In this document: positions 51,317 to 59,645 of the stretch, piece by piece
Layout of the letters: each line of letters opens with the position of its first letter
Position numbering within the stretch: position 1 is the first letter of the stretch
Assembly: GCF_023718305.1 (NCBI RefSeq)
Contig: NZ_QEYO01000010.1
Location: forward strand, 1-64,000
DNA: 64,000 nt
From: Gramella sp. AN32
Lineage (GTDB): Bacteria; Bacteroidota; Bacteroidia; Flavobacteriales; Flavobacteriaceae
Direction: 5' to 3'
Notes under the pieces: model-generated
Database searches by the model: none
What the model saw: the letters and a program-made list of their open reading frames with translations, nothing else
What the model was told of the DNA's origin: nothing
Translations under genes and position numbers: made by a program

Positions 51317-52032
51317 GACACTTTTTCATTTGCCAAAGCCACCGTGTGACAGGCGACAATTGCGGCAGTTTCCGTTCTTAATCTACTATTGCCAAGGCTT
51401 ACCGGTTTCCAGTGGTTTTGCAAGGCCTGCTCAATTTCCGTTAAACTGAAATCACCTTCCGGACCTATTAAAATTACAATTTCAGTTTTTGGAGCTACTA
51501 ATTCCTGAAGGTACTTCTTTTCCATTCCCTCCTCACAATGAGCGATGAATTTATTGTCACCAAAACGATCCATAGTGATAATTTCTGAAAAATTCAGCGG
51601 TTCATTCAATTGGGGAATCCTGGTATGAAGGGACTGCTTTAACGCACTTTGCAGAATACGTTCAAACCTGTCAAATTTCACAACTTTTCTTTCACTGTGC
51701 TCACAGATTACTGGTGTGATCTCATGGATGCCGATTTCCGTGGCTTTTTCCAAAAACCATTCATAGCGGTCGTTCATTTTGGTGGGAGCAACCAGTAAAT
51801 GCAAATGATATTCAGGTTCCGGAGACATTTCCGAAGAAATTATTTTGGCCAGGCACTGTTTAAGATCTGCTTTTACAATTTCCGCATCGATGATCAGGCC
51901 TTTACCATTGGTGATTTTTAAAATATCACCTTCAGATTTTCTAAGCACTTTGTGAATGTGCCTGCTTTCTTCCTTTGGAAAAATAATCTGTTCGTCTTTT
52001 TTAGAAATATCCGGATGATAAAAAAGCTGCAT
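51313..52032 (-). CDS. rsmE: 16S rRNA (uracil-1498-N3)-methyltransferase
   Basis: The start is set at 52032 (MQLFYHPDISKKDEQII), giving 239 aa; an upstream ATG at 52077 would run into the neighbouring TsaD gene. Family motifs: PKEESRHIHKVLRKSEGD near the N-terminus, EIGIHEITPVICEHSERK, LIGPEGDFSLTEIEQA and SLGNSRLRTETAAIVACHTV. It modifies U1498 of 16S rRNA. It starts 1 bp after the tsaD stop and so forms one unit with it. Confidence 0.93.
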   Translation of the reverse strand: MQLFYHPDISKKDEQIIFPKEESRHIHKVLRKSEGDILKITNGKGLIIDAEIVKADLKQCLAKIISSEMSPEPEYHLHLLVAPTKMNDRYEWFLEKATEIGIHEITPVICEHSERKVVKFDRFERILQSALKQSLHTRIPQLNEPLNFSEIITMDRFGDNKFIAHCEEGMEKKYLQELVAPKTEIVILIGPEGDFSLTEIEQALQNHWKPVSLGNSRLRTETAAIVACHTVALANEKVS

Positions 52033-52033
52033 A

Positions 52034-53056
52034 TTAAATTTTATATCTTGAATTCGCGGTGGCTGAAAAATCTGCAAAATCCTTTTCTAAAAACTTATAA
52101 TATCCGGCGATACCAATCATTGCGGCATTATCTGTAGTATATTCGAATTTGGGAATAAAGCATTTCCAGCCATATTTTTTCTCAGCATCCTGTAGCGCAT
52201 TTCTAATCCCACTATTAGCAGAAACCCCACCACCAATAGCCACCTGCCTGATTCCGGTTTCTTTAACCGCTTTTTTCAGTTTATGCATCAAAATATCTAC
52301 AATTGTATACTGGATAGAAGCACAAATATCTTCCAGGTTCTTTTCTATAAATTGAGGATCTTCCTTTAGCTGCTTCTGAATAAAATACAGCACCGCGGTT
52401 TTAAATCCGCTGAAACTAAAATCGAGCCCGCCAACTTTGGGTCTGGTAAAGGGGAAAGCCTTTGGATTTCCTTCTTTGGAATATTTATCGATCAATGGAC
52501 CGCCGGGATAGGGTAGTCCTAAAATCTTAGCGCTTTTATCAAAAGCTTCCCCAACCGCATCATCGATGGTCTGGCCTATTACCTCCATCGTAAAATAACT
52601 GGTCACCTTTACAATTTGCGTGTGCCCGCCACTAATAGTCATGGCCAGGAATGGAAAAGTAGGTTTATCAAATTCCTTTTCATCAATAAAATGAGCGAGG
52701 ATATGGGCCTGCATGTGGTTAATTTCAATGAGAGGTATTCCCAGGCCAAGCGATAACGACTTGGCAAATGAGGTTCCTACCAAAAGTGAACCCATTAATC
52801 CCGGGCCACGGGTAAAGGCAATGGCATGCAATTGCGATTTATCCATATTTGCTTTGGACAATGCCTGGTGAATCACCGGGACGATATTTTGCTGGTGCGC
52901 CCTGGAAGCGAGTTCGGGAACCACACCACCATATTGTTGGTGCACTTCCTGGGTGGCAACAATATTGGATAGAATTTTGTCGTTGGTTAGTACAGCCGCC
53001 GCCGTATCGTCGCAGGAAGATTCAATTGCTAAAATGTTAATTTTTTGATCCAACAT
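52034..53056 (-). CDS. tsaD: tRNA N6-threonylcarbamoyladenosine transferase subunit
   Basis: The start at 53056 (MLDQKINILAIESSCDDTA) gives the usual length of 340 aa; the longer frame to 53173 adds 39 unlikely residues that would overlap the divergent TamB gene. Metal-binding HMQAHILAHF and the ASKR-type motifs (GGHTQIVKV; GGVSANSGIR; FEYTTDNAAMIGIAGY) are intact. TsaD completes t6A37 synthesis in ANN-decoding tRNAs. Confidence 0.95.
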   Translation of the reverse strand: MLDQKINILAIESSCDDTAAAVLTNDKILSNIVATQEVHQQYGGVVPELASRAHQQNIVPVIHQALSKANMDKSQLHAIAFTRGPGLMGSLLVGTSFAKSLSLGLGIPLIEINHMQAHILAHFIDEKEFDKPTFPFLAMTISGGHTQIVKVTSYFTMEVIGQTIDDAVGEAFDKSAKILGLPYPGGPLIDKYSKEGNPKAFPFTRPKVGGLDFSFSGFKTAVLYFIQKQLKEDPQFIEKNLEDICASIQYTIVDILMHKLKKAVKETGIRQVAIGGGVSANSGIRNALQDAEKKYGWKCFIPKFEYTTDNAAMIGIAGYYKFLEKDFADFSATANSRYKI

Positions 53057-53147
53057 CAGAAATATTTGGGCATAGAAGTTGTAAATTTGTTGCAAAGTTA
53101 AAACATAATAACGTATCAAAAAATTTCTGAAAATAGTCTCAAAAACA

Positions 53148-56100
53148 GTGGTTGTGCTGCTTTTGCTGTTCATTATTTTATTGATCGTGTTTTCTATTCC
53201 TTCCGTTCAAACTGGCGTGGCCCAAAGGATCACCAATTCCCTTAGAGATAAAAACGATGTAAATATTCAAATTGGACGGGTTTCCCTGAGCTATTTTGGT
53301 AATGTAAAATTAAATGATATTTATATTGAAGACCATCATCAGGATACACTTTTAACCGCTTCCCAGGTAGAATCTTCGATCTTAAGTTTCGTAAATCTTA
53401 TTAACAATTCTCCAAATTTGGGTGCAACCCGAATCGATGAATTGAATATGCATATGAAACGTTATAAGAATGAAGAGAAGGATAATCTTGGTGTTCTTAT
53501 CCAAAAATTGAAGAAAGAACCCACCGGTGATCCTTCCCATTTTGAACTGCATGCCGATAATGTTCAAATTTTAAATAGTCGTTATAGTTATTTTGATCAA
53601 AATCTTGATAAAGAAGATGTTCTAATTATTGAAAATCTTAATGTATTTGCCAGTGATCTCCGCATCAACGATGTGAATATTGATATCGATATCGAGTCGA
53701 TGAGGGGTTATGAACACAGGAATATAGACATTAGAAATCTGGCCACCAATTTTCATTATGATCCTGAAAAGATGAATTTGGTGGATATGGAACTGGAAAC
53801 TCCGGGTTCTTACATCATGGCCGATGTTTATTTTGATTATGAACTTTCTGATTTTTCAGATTTTGAAAATTTGGTACAGGTGCAGGCAAATTTTAGGGAG
53901 AGTGTGATTTCCATTGATGATCTTCGGTCTTTTTATGATGGCTTTGGCAACGATGAATTGATTCGCTTTAAAACAGAATTATCCGGGACCTTAAATGATT
54001 TCAAGCTGGAAAATCTGGATTTAAGAGGAATGGACCGCAGTAATGTAGATGGCGATATTCGTGTAGTTGGAGCATTTTCAGAAGGTGCCAATTCTTTTAA
54101 ATTGAATGGGGATTTTAGGGATTTAAATACGAATTATTACGATTTGGTGAATTTTCTCCCGGGTGCTCTTAAGGGGAAATTGCCCAAAACACTTATCGAT
54201 TTTGGGAACCTGCACCTGGAAGGTGAAGCTGAAGTGACCAAAACTTCCTTTGATGCAGATATTGTCGTAAATACACAATTGGGTTCGGCTACAGGGGATT
54301 TTTATGTGAACAATTTTAATAATTCGGCCACAGCGACCTATAAAGGCAAGCTTATTTTCAGGAATTTTAATATCGGGAGGCTTTTAGATAATCAAAAATT
54401 GGGTAAAACTTCCTTTAACCTGGATTTCGACGGAAAGGGTCTTGATCAGCAAAATTTAAATACACAACTAAAAGGAAATATTTCCGCTTTTAATTTTAAT
54501 AATTATCAGTATACCGATATCAACATAATTGGGAACCTTCGAAATCCGGTTTTTAACGGATATTTTATGTTCAACGATCCCAACCTTCAGATGGAATTTA
54601 ATGGTTTGGCAGATGTTTCCGAAGAAATTAATGTGTACGATTTTGAAGCTTCCGTACAGTACGCAGATTTGAATGAACTAAATTTTGTTACCCGCGATAC
54701 CGTTTCCGTATTTAAAGGAGACGTGATCATGAACATGCGGGGAACCAATATCGACGACGCTTTTGGGCAAATCATGCTTTTGAATACTTCCTATAAAAAC
54801 CAGAATGACCTGTATTATTTTGATGATCTTACCGTAAAATCAAGTTTTGAAGATCAGGTAAGGACTATTAATATCAATTCCCCAGATGTGATTAGTGGGG
54901 AAGTAACCGGTATTTTTAAACTGAAAGAAGTGGGCGACCTTTTTCTTAATTCCATTGGAAGTATTTATACCAATTACGAGCCAAAAACAATCACTACCAA
55001 TCAATATATGCAGTTTGATTTTGATATTTATAATCAAATTGTTGAAGTTTTTTATCCTGAGATCGTACTTGCCCCCAATACTTTTATCCGCGGAAGAGTG
55101 GAATCTGATGAAGCTGAATTTAAACTAACTTTTAGATCACCAAGAATTGATTTATTTGATAATATGGCTGAAGCGATCAACCTTCAAGTAGATAATACCA
55201 ATCCCATCTATAACACCTTTTTCGAAGCTGATACCGTGGCTACCCCATATTACAACTTTTCAGAATTCAGTTTAATTAATGTAACGCAAAGCGATACGCT
55301 TTTTATTCGATCTGAAATGAAGGGTGGAAAATCGAATAACGATCAGTTTAATCTGAACCTTTATCATACGATAAATGAAGAAAGTAAATCGGTTGTGGGA
55401 ATCCAAAAGTCTGATTTCACCTTTAAAGACAACACCTGGTTCCTGAACGAAACAAACAACCGCAGTAACAAAATAGTTTTTGATAATAAATTTCGTGATC
55501 TGGTGGTAGATTCCCTTACCATGAGCCATGAGAATGAGGAAATAAGGCTAAGCGGTGCGCTTCGCGATACCACCTACAAAGACTTTAAAATGCAATTTTT
55601 GAATGTGGACATTGGTAAGATCACTCCGGAAATAGACAGCCTTGACCTTGCGGGTACGCTAAACGGAAACCTGGATTTATTACAGGAAGACGGGGCTTAT
55701 TTTCCAAATACCAGTATGACCATTGATGAGCTAAGGATCAACGATACTAATCTTGGAGACCTCTCGCTGGATGTTAGAGGCAATGAGGATCTGACCAATT
55801 ATGAGGTGAATGCGACCATAACCAAAGAGGATTTCGAAAGTTTAACCGCAACCGGTAATATTGATGTGAGTGGTGCCGAATCTACTATCGACCTAAATGT
55901 TAGTCTGGACCGGTTAAACCTCGCGCCATTTAGCCCGCTGGGAAAAGATGTGATAACCGATATCCGGGGGTTTGCAAGTGGTGATGCCAAGGTTACAGGA
56001 AATTATAAAAATCCCGATTTTTCAGGAAAACTTACCTTAAGACAAAGTGGTTTAAAAGTTCCTTATTTGAATGTAGATCTCGATTTTAGAGATGATGCCA

Positions 56101-57548
56101 CGGTTAATCTTACACAGCAACAATTCAACTTTGATAATATTCGGGTAATCGATACGAAATATAATACCCGCGGAATCCTGGATGGAACGATCTCACATCA
56201 AAACTTTTCAAAGTGGTTTCTTGATCTTAATATTACATCAGACCGTTTATTGGTTTTGGATACGGAAGCTACGGATGATGCACTTTATTACGGAACGGCT
56301 TTTATAGATGGCGAAGCAACGATCAAAGGTCCTACAGATGAATTGGTGATTGAAGTGAATGCGGAAACTGCCCGTGGAACGATTTTTAAAATTCCTCTTA
56401 ATGATACCGAATCTGTAGGGGATAATTCTTTTATCCACTTTTTAAGCCCTGAAGAGAAAGCGGCAAGGCTGGCAGGAGAAGAAATTGAATTACCAGAGGT
56501 AAAAGGCCTGGAATTGATATTTGACCTTGATATTACTAATGATGCAGAAGTTGAGGTAGTGGTAGATCAAACCAGTGGCAGCACCCTTCGTGGTCGCGGT
56601 GCGGGAAGTTTGCTTTTGGAAATAAATACCAATGGGAAATTTAATATGTGGGGTGACTTTATTGTCTATGAAGGTGTATATAATTTTAAATATGCCGGGC
56701 TGGTTCAAAAAGTCTTTAAAGTAGAATCTGGAGGTAGTTTAAACTGGGATGGAAATCCAACGCAGGCGCAATTAGATGTGAGCGCGGTGTATTCTTTAAA
56801 TGCGAACCCTGCGGTATTATTGGAAAATCCTTCTGTAAACCGGAAAATTCCTGTAGATGTGATCATTAACCTTCAGGGTGAAATTGAACAACCGGACATT
56901 AGTTTCGACATTGACTTTCCCAATGCCAGTTCCACCGTAAAATCTGAATTGCAATACCGTATCGACGACCGTGCGAGTAAGGAACTTCAGGCTTTATTCT
57001 TAGTAACCCAGGGAACTTTTTATAGTGAATTTGGCCTTCGCGGTGCGGCTATTTATGGAACACTGGCAGAAAGGGCTTCGAGTTTGGTAAATGATATATT
57101 TTCAGATGAAGACGGGAAATTTCAGGTTGGGGTGAATTATGAGCAGGGGGACAGAACCCCAGATCAGCAAACTGTGGATAGATTCGGATTGACCCTTTCC
57201 ACACAAATATCAGATCGTGTGATCATTAACGGTCAGGTTGGAGTTCCCATTGGAGGGGTTACAGAATCTGTGATCATTGGTGACCTTGAAATTGATTTTC
57301 TTTTAAATGAAGATGGTTCACTTCGTGCGACTATTTTTAACCGGGAAAATAATATCCAGTTTATTGGGGAAGAAATAGGATTTACACAAGGTGTGGGACT
57401 TTCGTATTCTGTAGATTTTGATACTTTTAAGGAACTCATCAGGAAGATTTCCAATAAAGAACTTGCTCAAAGCGAAGCTGAACAGGAGGAAGAGAATTCA
57501 GCTAAAACAGCGGCTCCGGAATTTATTAATTTCACTACCAAAAATTAG
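53148..57548 (+). CDS. tamB: TamB-like translocation and assembly module protein
   Basis: A 1466-aa protein with a single N-terminal membrane anchor (VVLLLLFIILLIVFSIPSVQ), a very long beta-rich region of AsmA/TamB-type repeats, and the C-terminal TamB/DUF490 domain (about 1090-1440, GRGAGSLLLEINTNGKFNMW; VNLQGEIEQPDISFDIDFPN). It would span the periplasm to assist outer membrane assembly or lipid transport. The only standard start is GTG 53148, but the in-frame codons before it encode RIKKFLKIVSKT, a typical cytoplasmic anchor lead; no ATG/GTG/TTG exists there before a TAA at 53109. A noncanonical start (such as ATC 53115) is possible. Confidence 0.88.
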   Translation: MVVLLLLFIILLIVFSIPSVQTGVAQRITNSLRDKNDVNIQIGRVSLSYFGNVKLNDIYIEDHHQDTLLTASQVESSILSFVNLINNSPNLGATRIDELNMHMKRYKNEEKDNLGVLIQKLKKEPTGDPSHFELHADNVQILNSRYSYFDQNLDKEDVLIIENLNVFASDLRINDVNIDIDIESMRGYEHRNIDIRNLATNFHYDPEKMNLVDMELETPGSYIMADVYFDYELSDFSDFENLVQVQANFRESVISIDDLRSFYDGFGNDELIRFKTELSGTLNDFKLENLDLRGMDRSNVDGDIRVVGAFSEGANSFKLNGDFRDLNTNYYDLVNFLPGALKGKLPKTLIDFGNLHLEGEAEVTKTSFDADIVVNTQLGSATGDFYVNNFNNSATATYKGKLIFRNFNIGRLLDNQKLGKTSFNLDFDGKGLDQQNLNTQLKGNISAFNFNNYQYTDINIIGNLRNPVFNGYFMFNDPNLQMEFNGLADVSEEINVYDFEASVQYADLNELNFVTRDTVSVFKGDVIMNMRGTNIDDAFGQIMLLNTSYKNQNDLYYFDDLTVKSSFEDQVRTININSPDVISGEVTGIFKLKEVGDLFLNSIGSIYTNYEPKTITTNQYMQFDFDIYNQIVEVFYPEIVLAPNTFIRGRVESDEAEFKLTFRSPRIDLFDNMAEAINLQVDNTNPIYNTFFEADTVATPYYNFSEFSLINVTQSDTLFIRSEMKGGKSNNDQFNLNLYHTINEESKSVVGIQKSDFTFKDNTWFLNETNNRSNKIVFDNKFRDLVVDSLTMSHENEEIRLSGALRDTTYKDFKMQFLNVDIGKITPEIDSLDLAGTLNGNLDLLQEDGAYFPNTSMTIDELRINDTNLGDLSLDVRGNEDLTNYEVNATITKEDFESLTATGNIDVSGAESTIDLNVSLDRLNLAPFSPLGKDVITDIRGFASGDAKVTGNYKNPDFSGKLTLRQSGLKVPYLNVDLDFRDDATVNLTQQQFNFDNIRVIDTKYNTRGILDGTISHQNFSKWFLDLNITSDRLLVLDTEATDDALYYGTAFIDGEATIKGPTDELVIEVNAETARGTIFKIPLNDTESVGDNSFIHFLSPEEKAARLAGEEIELPEVKGLELIFDLDITNDAEVEVVVDQTSGSTLRGRGAGSLLLEINTNGKFNMWGDFIVYEGVYNFKYAGLVQKVFKVESGGSLNWDGNPTQAQLDVSAVYSLNANPAVLLENPSVNRKIPVDVIINLQGEIEQPDISFDIDFPNASSTVKSELQYRIDDRASKELQALFLVTQGTFYSEFGLRGAAIYGTLAERASSLVNDIFSDEDGKFQVGVNYEQGDRTPDQQTVDRFGLTLSTQISDRVIINGQVGVPIGGVTESVIIGDLEIDFLLNEDGSLRATIFNRENNIQFIGEEIGFTQGVGLSYSVDFDTFKELIRKISNKELAQSEAEQEEENSAKTAAPEFINFTTKN

Positions 57549-57579
57549 AATTATTCCTGTTAGAATTATTCTGTAAGTC

Positions 57580-57750
57580 TTCTCTTGTAATGTCTAATGT
57601 CTAATGTCTTTAGTCTATTGTCTTTAGTCTTTAGTCTTTAGTCTTTTTTCAGGTTTCAAATTGTTCTGTTCAACAAATTAACTCCTCCAGATTCCAGTTT
57701 CCGGTTTTCAGTTTCCGGTTTCCAGCTTCCAGATTTCCAAATTAGCACAT
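57580..57750. repeat. Low-complexity tandem repeats between tamB and pfkA
   Basis: Two stretches stand out: GTCTAAT and TCTTTAG units repeated at 57590-57650, and TCCAG/TTTCCGGTTTTCAG-type units at 57680-57735. The 286-bp gap contains no credible gene. Such repeats are common between flavobacterial genes and may be slippage-prone. Confidence 0.7.
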
Positions 57751-57834
57751 TTTCAAATTGATTCATTAATTTACCATGATTCATTGCTACATTAAATTAG
57801 ATTTGTAGTTTTAAATTTCAATTAGAAAATCTAA

Positions 57835-58821
57835 ATGGGAAAAAAAGTTAGAAGAATAGGCGTAATGACTTCCGGTGGCGATTCACCGGGAATGAATGCG
57901 GCAATAAGGGCCGTAGTGAGAACCTGTGCATATTATCATACAGATTGTGTGGGCTATTATCGCGGGTTTCAGGGGATGATTAATGGAGAGTCGGTTAGTT
58001 TAAACGCAAGGAGCGTTAGAAATACGATTAATCTTGGAGGAACCATTTTACAATCGGCACGTTCCAAGGAATTTATGACCGAAGAAGGTCGCGCTAAAGC
58101 CGCAGCAAATCTTCGGGAAGCAGATGTGGATGCCATGGTTTTGATTGGTGGTGATGGAACTTTTCGAGGGGGACAGGTTTTTAGCAAAGAGCATAATATT
58201 CCAATTATTGGCGTACCGGGAACAATCGATAACGACATTAATGGAACTAATTTCACCATTGGGTATGATACCGCCTTAAATACTGTAGTTGAAGCCATCG
58301 ACAAAATTCGGGATACCGCGAGTTCACATAATAGACTGTTCTTTGTGGAGGTGATGGGTCGGGATGCCGGTTTTATTGCTTTAAATACGGGGATTGGCGC
58401 AGGTGCTGAAGAAATATTGATACCCGAAGAGAACTTAGGTCTGGATAGGCTTTTGGATTCTTTGGAAAGAAGTAGAAGGGCAGGGAAAACTTCAAGTATT
58501 GTAGTTGTTTCTGAAGGGGATAAAACGGGTAAAAATGTATTTCAGCTGGCGGAATATGTAAAGGAAAACCTACCCTTTTACGATGCTCGTGTAACTGTTT
58601 TGGGGCATATCCAACGAGGAGGAAGGCCCAGCTGTTTCGATAGGGTTTTGGCCAGTAGATTATCGGTTAGGGCCGTAGAGCTTTTACTGGATGGAAAACG
58701 GGGCCTTATGGTTGGAATGATAAATAATGATATTGAATCCTGTAATCTGGATGAAGCACTAAAAGGAAAACATACAATAAATAAAGATCTTTTAAGAATT
58801 TCTGAAATCTTATCTACCTAA
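57835..58821 (+). CDS. pfkA: 6-phosphofructokinase
   Basis: A 328-aa ATP-dependent [16 protein letters not shown] (N-terminal ATP loop), [30 protein letters not shown] (catalytic Asp) and [17 protein letters not shown] are intact. It commits fructose 6-phosphate to glycolysis. A 1-bp TAATG overlap joins it to mgsA, so phosphofructokinase and the methylglyoxal bypass are transcribed together. Confidence 0.96.
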   Translation: MGKKVRRIGVMTSGGDSPGMNAAIRAVVRTCAYYHTDCVGYYRGFQGMINGESVSLNARSVRNTINLGGTILQSARSKEFMTEEGRAKAAANLREADVDAMVLIGGDGTFRGGQVFSKEHNIPIIGVPGTIDNDINGTNFTIGYDTALNTVVEAIDKIRDTASSHNRLFFVEVMGRDAGFIALNTGIGAGAEEILIPEENLGLDRLLDSLERSRRAGKTSSIVVVSEGDKTGKNVFQLAEYVKENLPFYDARVTVLGHIQRGGRPSCFDRVLASRLSVRAVELLLDGKRGLMVGMINNDIESCNLDEALKGKHTINKDLLRISEILST

Positions 58822-59186
58822 TGAAAACAATCGCCATAATTGCTCACGATGGAAAAAAGCCTGAAATGGTTCAGTTCCTAAATGGAAACAGGGATATTTT
58901 ACAGCATAAAAATATTAAACTCATCGCCACCGGCACCACAGGTTCCAAGACTGAAGCCGCGGGTTATGAAGTGGAAAAATTACTTTCCGGACCTTTGGGG
59001 GGCGATGCTCAAATTGCCGCGAGAATTGCCGAGAAAAAAGTGGATATGGTGATCTTTTTCCGGGATCCGCTGGATAAACATCCACACGAACCAGATGTAT
59101 ACATGCTGATGCGTTTGTGTGATGTGCATAATGTCCCGTTGGCAACAAATCCTGCCACGGCAAAACTTCTGATCAAAGGCTTGTAA
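58821..59186 (+). CDS. mgsA: Methylglyoxal synthase
   Basis: A 121-aa protein covering the catalytic core: [37 protein letters not shown] (catalytic Asp) and [16 protein letters not shown]. coli MgsA is longer at both ends, but the core length is normal for many bacteria. It converts dihydroxyacetone phosphate to methylglyoxal, relieving phosphate limitation when sugar phosphates accumulate. Confidence 0.93.
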   Translation: MKTIAIIAHDGKKPEMVQFLNGNRDILQHKNIKLIATGTTGSKTEAAGYEVEKLLSGPLGGDAQIAARIAEKKVDMVIFFRDPLDKHPHEPDVYMLMRLCDVHNVPLATNPATAKLLIKGL

Positions 59187-59191
59187 TGTAA

Positions 59192-59575
59192 TTATTCCTT
59201 TAGTGCGATCGCGCTAATTTCCACATTCACAAACTTCGGTAAATTTGCCACTTCTACAGTTTCCCGGGCTGGAGCATTTTCCGAAGAAAAATATCTTCCA
59301 TAAACCTCGTTTATTTTTCCGAAGTTGTTCATGTCACTTATGAAAATTGAAGTTTTTACCACCTGGTCTAAAGTTAACCCGGCTTCGGTTAAAATGGCTT
59401 TTAGATTTTCCAGCACCAGGGTGGTTTCCTCTTCAAGATCATCAATTTTTAAATCCCCGGATTTTGGATCGATGGCGATTTGACCTGAAACATATAAGGT
59501 GTTTCCTGCAAAAATCGCCTGGTTATAAGGTCCGATAGGAGCAGGGGCATTGTTGGTTTTAATTATTTTTTTCAT
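59192..59575 (-). CDS. ridA: RidA family reactive intermediate deaminase
   Basis: A 127-aa protein with APAPIGPYNQAIFAGNTLYV, SGQIAIDP, VVKTSIFISDMNNFGKINEV and the Arg of APARETVEVANLPK. RidA hydrolyses reactive enamines/imines made by PLP enzymes. It converges on mgsA, 5 bp apart. Confidence 0.94.
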   Translation of the reverse strand: MKKIIKTNNAPAPIGPYNQAIFAGNTLYVSGQIAIDPKSGDLKIDDLEEETTLVLENLKAILTEAGLTLDQVVKTSIFISDMNNFGKINEVYGRYFSSENAPARETVEVANLPKFVNVEISAIALKE

Positions 59576-59645
59576 ATTTCAACTTTTTTAATTTTTCCTT
59601 TATTTTCCAGGTTCAATTTTCAAATTGCCACATTTTCAAATAATA

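Noticed and set aside
53065..53089. Promoter TTTG...TAAATTTG before tamB
   Set aside because: The spacer of about 13 bp is too short for the Bacteroidota consensus, although the -7 part fits.
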